Assembly: GCF_932294415.1 (NCBI RefSeq)
Contig: NC_065542.1
Span: forward strand, 55,858,406 to 55,922,405
Reading direction: 5' to 3'
DNA from: Quercus robur
Lineage: Eukaryota; Streptophyta; Magnoliopsida; Fagales; Fagaceae
Length of the DNA stretch: 64,000 nucleotides
Of this stretch, positions 55,943-64,000 are shown piece after piece; the stretch's first letter is position 1; the number at the start of each line of letters is the position of its first letter. Under the pieces are notes generated by a model. That model searched no databases. It saw only the letters and a list, made by a program, of their open reading frames with translations, and was not told the DNA's origin. The translations under genes were made by a program, and so were the position numbers.

Positions 55943-57520
55943 TTAAGTGGTACTCTGAATTCAAAACTCTCTGAATTTGGTGAAAGTGTAGATGGTCTTA
56001 TGTTTATGATGATAAACTAGGCTTTAGGTACGCCATTGCTTTATTGGTTTTGTTGGAAGTGCTTACTAGTCCCGAGGGCACATTCAGTGCAAAAGAGAAT
56101 TGGAAATCAGCTTCTTGGATTACACTCGCAGGAATCAGTTGTGATAACTTATGTTCATCGCTTTTGACTTTTTTGTTATGGTTGATAATGTCGTGGGCAT
56201 CATTTTAGCTGCTAAATTCAATTGGGTCTTCAATTATTTTTTATTTTCAATTGTTTAGAAAATTTGGTATTCACAATTTGGCACCTAATGTGAATTAGAA
56301 TGTTCACCTGTGCATTTTATAGTGGTGGAAGGGTTCTGCAACCGTTTGTCACAATTGGACATTAATGAAATGGAGAACATTTTTTTTTGCATGCTTTCTA
56401 ACATAATTAACTATACTCCATCTCCTGTATAAAACCTTGACATTGAAGGACTTCTAGGAATATCTATTTGAATGTAAAAATGTTGACTTGGTGTAGTTGT
56501 TGAGGGTTTGAATGATCTGATTATTTTTATTGATTAGTCTATGAGTTTGTAAACTTTAGGAGCAACACCAAGATCTTTGGATTCTAATATTAATATTCAG
56601 AGTTGTCAAAATATGGCTTGATTATTGATATTCAGTTATACTACTAGACTTTATGCGTAGTATCATGTAATGTCTAAATTTTGGACATATTACTGCTATA
56701 TGTGTTGGGCTTATGCCCTTATTGGATTCTCTGATTTGTCATATTTTGATTATGTTTTTATTTCATAGATTTGACTGTTTTTACCTAGTTCCTTTTTTCC
56801 CCCTTATTAGGGAGATGCAAATAGTGCACTGGAGCAGAAGTCCGACAACAATAGATTAAAGGGAAGAAAGAATCAAGTTATCTTTATATTTAAGAAATTC
56901 TGTTAAGAGAAAAGATAGTGTTTTCTAAGGATGTTGAGTATTGTTAATCAGAAATTAGTTATTCAAAACATTGATAGTTTTAGCTCTTTCATGTCTTGTT
57001 ATTTAATTGGGATTGTTCAACAATTGATAGTATCAAGTTATGCCATTTTGCACTCAATGTTGAACTCAAATATTTAAAATATTAGCAAAAATTGAGTTAA
57101 ATACCAAGTCTTGAATTTTATTTCCCCACAAATTTTTATTAGATCTTTTAAAATTTTTATTAACACAATTTTGACTAGAAGATTTTTTTAATTAATTGAA
57201 ATTTTTAATATTAAAGTTTCATTTAAAGCTAACTATTTTAGTAATTTCATTTAACATATATTTAATATAAAAATGAAAAAGAAAAGAGGAAACCATCGTT
57301 TCAACTTGGACTTTACAAAATATTGTTAAAGTGTTGGGCTAACTTAATTGAATTTGAAATTATCCCAACTTATAGAAGCACGTATATGTGCTAGGTCAAT
57401 GGGCCTAAATGTACATGTTCTCCCAACCATCACTGTTAGCATCAAGCTTAGCCCAATCAAAATCAAGGCCAAGAAAAGCTTGGGATTTTTGTGATCATCA
57501 TCATCATTGTCATTATGGGT
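55943..57520. other. Unassigned DNA
   Basis: 56813-56880 has a short open stretch after an acceptor-like TTATTAG (GDANSALEQKSDNNRLKGRK), possibly the last exon of the same PP2C relic, but the family's C-termini are too variable to say. The rest is AT-rich. Confidence 0.3.
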
Positions 57521-57524
57521 GTTT

Positions 57525-58035
57525 GGGTTATTTCAAGATTTTAGGGATATTTTACTCATTTTAAATGTTTTTGAGGGGTATTTTGGTTATTTACTAACTT
57601 GCACCCAACACCTTGATCAAACTGATGTGAACTTTCCAATATGTTCTCGGGAAACAAATGGAATAACCAAAGAATTAGAAAATTTTGCAGATTGAAGGGG
57701 AAAAGTACTAAAATTTATAATGCGAAACTAAGATATACAATTTTTTTTTAAGGTTTCGAGGGAATTTCGATAATTTTTTAGGTTTCGGGGGTAGTACAAT
57801 ATTTTTTGAGGTTATAAGGGTATTTCAATCATTTTTTAGGTTTTAAGGTCACTCCGATCATTTTTTAGATTTCAAGGTCATTCAATCATTTTTTAGATTT
57901 CAAGGTCATTCAGTCATTTTTTAGAATCTAAAGGCATTCTGGTAATTTTAGAGGGTTTCGGGGTATTTTGGTTACTTTATAAGTTTCGAGAGTTTTTCAG
58001 TCATTTTTTAGGTTTTGGGGGTATTTTTGTTATAT
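57525..58035 (+). repeat. Degenerate minisatellite, ~30-33-bp unit
   Basis: Around a dozen units with the consensus 'aggtttcgRgggtatttcaatcattttttt'. Units at 57840-57925 ('agatttcaaggtcattcaatcatttttt') are nearly identical to each other and probably the youngest. Outer units are diverged. No coding meaning. Confidence 0.8.
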
Positions 58036-58213
58036 ATATTTGTCGATTCTTGGGTGGATTGGGTTAGGTTGGATACGGTCATATCATATGTGATATTAGT
58101 AATGCTTAATGTGACAATTGAACTGTCAAATGTGAGTTAAAAAAAAGAAAAAAGAAAAGGAAAACTACAAAATATGACAAAAATACAATTATATGTGATG
58201 TTGAAATTGCTTA

Positions 58214-58466
58214 GTACCCGTTTGGATACATATGATATTTATCAGCGTTTGCGTTTTAGCGTTTTTTTTTTTTTTTTTGAGAAGAGCATTTCACGTGGCA
58301 TTATACTTTTCCAATAGGTTCCGTGCACTGTTCACAGGACTCATAGGTATTTTATTAAAAAAAAAAACTTTAAAACTGAGTTCCACATTACTATTCACAC
58401 ATTTATAAATTATTTTGCTATAGTGTTTTCAGTTTTCAGTAAAATAAACGGTATTCAAACAGAACC
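58214..58466. mobile_element. Tourist-like MITE, copy 3, TTA TSD
   Basis: 'gtacccgtttggatac' against 'gtattcaaacagaacc', TTA at 58211-58213 and 58467-58469. It contains the family blocks 'gttccgtgcactgttcacagga', 'ctattcacacatttataaa' and 'attttgctatagtgttttcag', plus a poly-T run absent from the other copies. Confidence 0.75.
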
Positions 58467-58782
58467 TTAATGTGACGATAGAATCATTAAATGTGAGTAA
58501 AAAAAATAAATAAAAAAAAGAACCACTAAATGTTACAAAAGTATGGTCAGTTGTAATATTGATACTGCCCAATGTAACCCTAAAAAAGTTTTGTTGTAGT
58601 ATCGTATGTATATAATAGGAGGCCAGTTTACAATTTGCACCCAACACCCTAATTAAATTGATTTAGACTTACCAATATGTTTTTGGAAAACAGTGGAATT
58701 ACAAAAGAATTAGAAATGGAATAACAAGAGAAGAGACTTGATGCAAAGAGATTACGATTGAAATGATAAACTTTGAACACAC

Positions 58783-59449
<667 letters not shown>

Positions 59450-60042
59450 TTAGGGCATGTGTACGCATGAATCAAGGGTGCATGCGCACCCTCGAAAGAT
59501 GCATATGTAGGCCAATTTTCTGGGCAATGGAACTTCATTTTTAAGAGCTGAAAACATCATTATTTGATGTGGGCCATCCCCTAGACCCTTGGGAACGTCC
59601 AAAGACCATTGAAAAGTCTCGAAAACCCTAATTTTAACTTATAAATACTTATCTTATATTTCCAATCAAAACCTTAGTTAGAGAGAGTGATTTTTTGGTC
59701 TCCATCTTCTCTAAAACCCTATTTTCTCTTTTCAAAACCCTAACACAACACCTTTGCACATTTTTTACAAATAAAAAAACTCTTTTTAGTTAGTTTCAAG
59801 GCAAAAAGTTTGTTTTCCAAATTGTTTTCTAAAACCTTTTCAAAATCTTTTGTTCTTGAGTTCTGATTACTAACCATTGTTGTATTCTTTAATTATTCTT
59901 GTTCCTTCAATTTAATATTTGTGTTGTAGGCATTGAGGGGTCGGTTAAACTATCTCAAATTTGTGATTCTAAAGCAAGGTGAGTTCTTTTCCATGATTTC
60001 TCACTTTGCTATATAGGATTCACATGGTTCCTTGTTTGATGT

Positions 60043-61139
60043 TGTGAGAGTGCCCTTTTCTGTGACACTTAGGCCCAAGGATCCCGGGCCTAAATAAAAG
60101 GTTTGGTGAACTGGGCCTTGACTCACCGCAACTAACAAGCTGTTTAAGAATCAAGTGATATACAGGGGATGCTCCTAACAATAAAAAAAAAATGACAAGT
60201 AAGGATATTCGTATTGAAGAATGCCAAAAAACAACAAGGTAAATTCAAAAGGAAAGAAGCAGGATTAGCAAAGTGGTACAAAATTAATGCTAAGGGGATC
60301 TTGGGATTAATGAGGCATATTTCATTAATACGTTGTCTGTTAAGTTACAGAAAGCTCACTAGGACGTGATACAAAGTTCAATCAAGCTCAAAATTTACAG
60401 TCTTGAGTGGCTATTTCAGCCTTCAAAACTTGCAAAGTTTGATTCACTTTGAATCCGAGTATGTGCAATAGTGGCTTTTACAGGATACCGGGAAGCAATA
60501 TTCGTTTTCCCTTAGTGTTTTCTTTCTCTTCACCACAGATTTACTGATAGTTTTTTCTCTAGAAAATCTCTTCTTTTTTCTCTCTTTTTCGCTGCCCTTT
60601 CTTCGCAACCCATCCCTTCCTTTTATAATGGAGTTCTAGTCTTCCCGGGGAACCTTTGGTTCCCCTGTTTTGCCTTCTTGCGAACAAAGCCTGTTCCATG
60701 CCTATCACTCGGTAAGTCCCATTTCCCGTTTTTCTCATTCTTTCCTTCTTTTAGCTCTGATTCTTTTGAAAGTTCCTGGTTGGCCACCTTCTTTGGGATG
60801 TGTTGAGGTATGTCCTTCTCGGCATCACCGTTTTTTGGCAGTTTCCACTTTTCCCTTTTCTTTCCCATCTGGGCGGAATCCTGTTCTGCCAACTTGAAAG
60901 CCGCTTGTTATCGTTCTTTTTTTTTGTACTTCCCTGTTCTGGTTCCTCGAGGTTTTTTCTGTCTGTGCCATGAGAAGTCGCTGGGTTCTACTGGCGCTTG
61001 TATTCTTTTGCTTTTGTTTTTTATTTTCTTCTTCTGTCTTTTTCTTTCGAGCTGTCCTAGTCTTCCTTTGTCTTTGTGCCTGAAAGGATCCGCGCCTCTT
61101 GATGGTTGCTGAGGATCCTGACTTCTTATCCTTTGCTGT

Positions 61140-61196
<57 letters not shown>

Positions 61197-61357
61197 CTTT
61201 TGGATGCTTCTTCGTCCGGGCTTCAAGTCTCCTGGGCTTTTTTATTCCTTCGTGGTTCCCCTGCATCTGCTACTTTGGACTTAGCTTGATTTTTTCCTTT
61301 CGGGCCTGACTCATTCTTTTGGGCCTCCTTCACTATGATCCTTTTTAGACCTCAATA
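60043..61357. mobile_element. Nested LTR-type insertion (1315 bp) in copy B
   Basis: GATGT occurs at 60038-60042 and again at 61358-61362 around sequence starting TGTGAGAGTGCCC. Copy A continues without interruption at the matching place. Its composition (CT-rich, 'gggcctaaat') is unlike its host. A solo LTR or similar fossil is likely. It contains a 55-nt T run. Confidence 0.6.
61142..61196. repeat. T55 homopolymer
   Basis: 55 consecutive T within the nested insertion. The exact length is prone to sequencing and assembly error. Confidence 0.9.
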
Positions 61358-61910
61358 GATGTTATTATAAGTGTTCTTATCATGTTTGATTGATGTTATG
61401 ATCTTTTTGATATGTTCTAATATAATTTTAGGTTGTTTATAATTTGTTCTTGGTTTGTTATTTTAGTTTTATGTAAAGTTTAACATGTTTATTTATTTAA
61501 TGTAGTCTAGTTTAATTATTTTATTTTGTTTCTAAATTATTTGTTTATGATGATGTTTGTTTTATTTGCTTCATGTTAGTTTAGTGTTTAGAGTTCTAAC
61601 ATACTTGTTTGATCTCACATGTTATATCTTTGTTTGATTAACCTCTAAAAATGTCATTTTTCGGATCTATGCTAAAGTATGCGTACGCATCCATCGAGTA
61701 TATGTGTGCATGGTTTAACCATGCATACGCATAGTTGAGTATGCGTACACATCCCGAACCCAGGTTAGGGCAAAATTCTTATTTTTGTTTATTTAGTTAT
61801 TTTTCACATGATATTTGATTATGTTTGACTATGTTTAGGTTAATTAATTGTGTTTAATTATTTTTCATGTTTGTTAGAGTCTTTTTTCCATATTTGGTTT
61901 ATTTTATAAT

Positions 61911-62419
61911 CTTTTTGCCATGTTTGGTTTATTATGCTGATCTTACTTAAATGGGAGATTTATTTTCCATCACAATTTTCATTAAGGACATCTATTAATG
62001 AACCATTTCAAGAAACTTTTTTATAGAAAATTGAAAAAGCTAAAAAAAAAAAAAAAAAATTACTTTTTTTTTCTTTTTCCCATAAAAAGTTCCTTAGGGT
62101 GCCTCTTAGTAAAATCCTTGTTAAAAAACATTGAAACCAATAGATCCATCCTCACCATTAACAACGATGCCATCCAACCAATCACGATCCTTCAACTTAC
62201 AGTTGTCAAATGTGACCATATTAGGGGCTCAAATCCATCTATATGGCATGAAGTCAAAATAGCGTGCAAGCTTATTTTTCTTTTATAATTATTATTACAT
62301 TCAATCAAACGGAGATTGAACTGAGTTCTCCATATAAAGGAGACAAACGACGTTATTGAACTATAAAGCTCCTTGCATATGCAAGCTTATTGAAAACAGA
62401 TACTTTTGGAAAGCATGGT
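61911..62419. other. Unassigned DNA, P450 3' flank
   Basis: Region downstream of the minus-strand P450 stop. No clear polyadenylation signal or other feature. Confidence 0.45.
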
Positions 62420-64000
62420 TTATATTTCTGTCTGGGATTGATAGAGTTTGGAAGCAAGGCGTGGAGTGAGAAGAACTTCAAGGGGAGTTGCCTTAGGTAA
62501 GGTAATGCCCAACCCTTCCGTCATATCTACCAGCATATTTGATGGGGTCATGAACTCAAATCCCTGAAGCAAGCGAGCTAGTGCCAAGTAAGATACTTGC
62601 AATGCAAATGTGTAACCCGGACAGGCTCGTCTCCCAGACCCAAATGGTATGAACTCAAAATGTTGACCTGAAACATCTATACTTGCATGGCTTGTGAGGA
62701 ACCTCTCTGGTAGAAACTTTTCTGGGTCCTCCCAAATTCTTGGATCTCGGTGCAACTTCCACACATTAACAAGCAAACGAGTACCCTTTGGGATGTAATA
62801 GCCACAAACATGACAATCCTCCATGGCCTCATGTGGAACTGATAGGGGGCTTGGTGGGTACAAGCGCAATGTTTCCTTCACTATGGCTTGGAGGTAAACT
62901 AGATCTTTGATATCATGGTCGTCCACCCACCTATCTCTACCAACCTTGTGATTGAGCTCTTCCTGAGCTTGCTTCAAAGCGTGCTTGTTATTCAATAATA
63001 TGGACGAGCCATGTCAAGTTTAGAGATGTAGTGTCAGAGCCAGCCAAGATGAGATTCTACAATATGAAATTGAGGCCACACTTAATTAGAATTGCACTGG
63101 TTATTAGTTATTACACACGGTGTATGTAACAAAATTTTTCCCTTATTAGAAAGCAATGTTTCTTTATAGGTAAATAAAAGAAAGTACTATCATTATATGA
63201 TAAATTTGAATGAACACGGGTCAAAGTCACTATATATATATATATACCCAATTGATTTTAGGTGTAGAAAAGATTCAATCTATATTTCTTATTCGACAAT
63301 GTAAAAAAATTTACCAATTGAGCCAACTAAAATCAAAAACCAAAATAAAAACATGGTTGATTAATTAAGTAGTGCAATAAATGACTATAACTTACCATTG
63401 CTGTTGCCTTTATAATGGTTTCACGCGTATGGCCAAATGCATCATCCTCAATTTTGGATAACATGACATCGATGAAGTCCAGCTTGTCAGTTGGTTCACT
63501 ACCCTTCAGCCTTCTCATACTATGTTCTTCAACCCAACTTCCTGCTACAGAGTCCAATTCCCTTGCAATACGCTTCATAGATTTTACTTGGCCCAGCAAA
63601 TCAAAACATCCTAGAAATGGAATCAGATCCGAAATGATAGGGACACCAGCTGCGTACATGAAGGCTTTAATATTTTTCCCAATACGTTGTGCCTCTCCAT
63701 CATTTCCATGATTGAAGCTATCAAAATATCTCTTTCCTGCAATCATTTTAGTAATAATATTAAAGGTTAGGCGCTCAACCCACTCACTAATCACCACGTT
63801 GGCTTGGTTGCCCTCGTTGCTCTTGCAGAGAGTGTACAAATCTTTAATCACCGTTTCCACCTCGAATACTTGCACATTCTTTAGTGTTTCAAGCCGACGA
63901 CTAGAGAGGAGTTCTAGCTTGGTTAGCTTTCGCATCATGTGCCAATATTTTCCATAACTGGAAAAACCAAATACTGCATAGTTGTAGCCAAGGTGCTTTC
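62420..64000 (-). CDS. Cytochrome P450, CYP82-like, partial and frameshifted
   Basis: Minus strand. Exon 1 (64000-63396, 5' end outside the window) starts within KHLGYNYAVFGFSSYGKYWH and includes MRKLTKLELLSSRRLETLKN and WVERLTFNIITKMIAGKRY. The donor is ATG|GTAAGT. Exon 2 (63056-62420) starts NLILAGSDTTSLNLTWLV (oxygen-binding I-helix A-G-x-D-T-T). It continues with KETLRLYPPSPLSVPHEA (K-helix E..R), PERF, and FGSGRRACPG, the haem-cysteine loop (F..G.R.C.G), to a TAA at 62420-62422. CYP82 enzymes are ER-anchored monooxygenases of specialised metabolism (terpenoids, phenolics, alkaloids). Between WLV and LLNNKHALKQ, at about 62997-63005, the frame slips by one (or loses two bases), so exon 2 is not continuous. 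Either a recent pseudogene or a sequence error; all catalytic motifs are otherwise intact. Confidence 0.88.

Larger units (their letters stand above)
59450..61910. mobile_element. Unclassified LTR-type fossil repeat, copy B
   Basis: Counterpart of 41090-43110 with the same block order, including 'tttaatatttgtgttgtaggca', 'ataggattcacatgg' and the CpG-containing palindrome block 'gtatgcgtacgcatcc' (61677 onward). It lacks the solo LTR of copy A and instead carries its own nested insertion (60043-61357). Non-coding, old. Confidence 0.5.

Noticed and set aside
57525-58035. CRISPR-like array
   Set aside because: Repeats are contiguous and degenerate, have no constant spacer length, and the DNA is a plant nuclear sequence.
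60825-61226. 133-codon minus-strand frame rich in lysine
   Set aside because: Created by the T55 run inside a non-coding nested repeat.

Overview
The window is plant nuclear DNA, most likely from a woody eudicot. It is AT-rich, with spliced genes that have GT..AG introns, plant-specific families (XRI1, CYP82-type P450, receptor-like protein LRRs), many MITEs and LINE remnants, and long simple repeats. The feel of the repeats suggests Fagales, but that is an impression and not something the sequence proves. Four host genes can be modelled. A SUMO gene (+, 19782-22607, 3 coding exons, 110 aa) looks intact. An ERD2-type K/HDEL receptor gene (-, 39186-30751, 6 coding exons, 215 aa) looks intact. 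An XRI1 gene (+, 49469-52543, 9 coding exons, 303 aa) looks intact. A CYP82-like P450 (-, 64000-62420) runs off the right edge and carries a frame shift in exon 2. || Layout. 1-3450: AT-rich DNA with two direct copies of a ~0.6 kb unit, a SINE and a tiny tail insertion. 3345-9011: a large near-perfect inverted repeat. Each arm is ~2.33 kb and holds the same broken N-terminal part of an LRR receptor-like protein; the arms are separated by only ~185 bp, and the left arm was later hit by an 808-bp hAT element whose empty site survives in the right arm. 9011-16800: gene debris (an LRR fragment, a PIG-T/GPI16 pseudogene) and LINE debris, including a textbook twin-primed LINE inversion. 16822-18304: a ~1.5 kb long-TIR Mutator-like element with reiterated small palindromes. 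19782-22607: SUMO. 22860-30750: mostly unrecognised AT-rich DNA with a Ty3/gypsy pol fossil, two MITEs and a degenerate tandem repeat. 30751-39186: ERD2, whose introns hold LINEs and a SINE. 39190-49330: LTR-type fossil repeat with a nested solo LTR, and a dense set of MITEs. 49469-52543: XRI1. 52650-62400: MITEs, a PP2C relic, a minisatellite, a 120-bp GA run, and a second copy of the LTR-type repeat with another nested insertion. 62420-64000: P450. || The genes are independent plant loci and not a pathway: SUMO conjugation, ER protein retrieval, meiosis/DNA repair, and oxidative secondary metabolism. The most interesting structures are the RLP inverted repeat (a potential hairpin-RNA locus against a defence-receptor family), at least seven 'tail-only' retrotransposition scars with clean target-site duplications, and the repeat-on-repeat insertions that can be dated relative to one another. 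No tRNA, rRNA, CRISPR or operon structure was seen.
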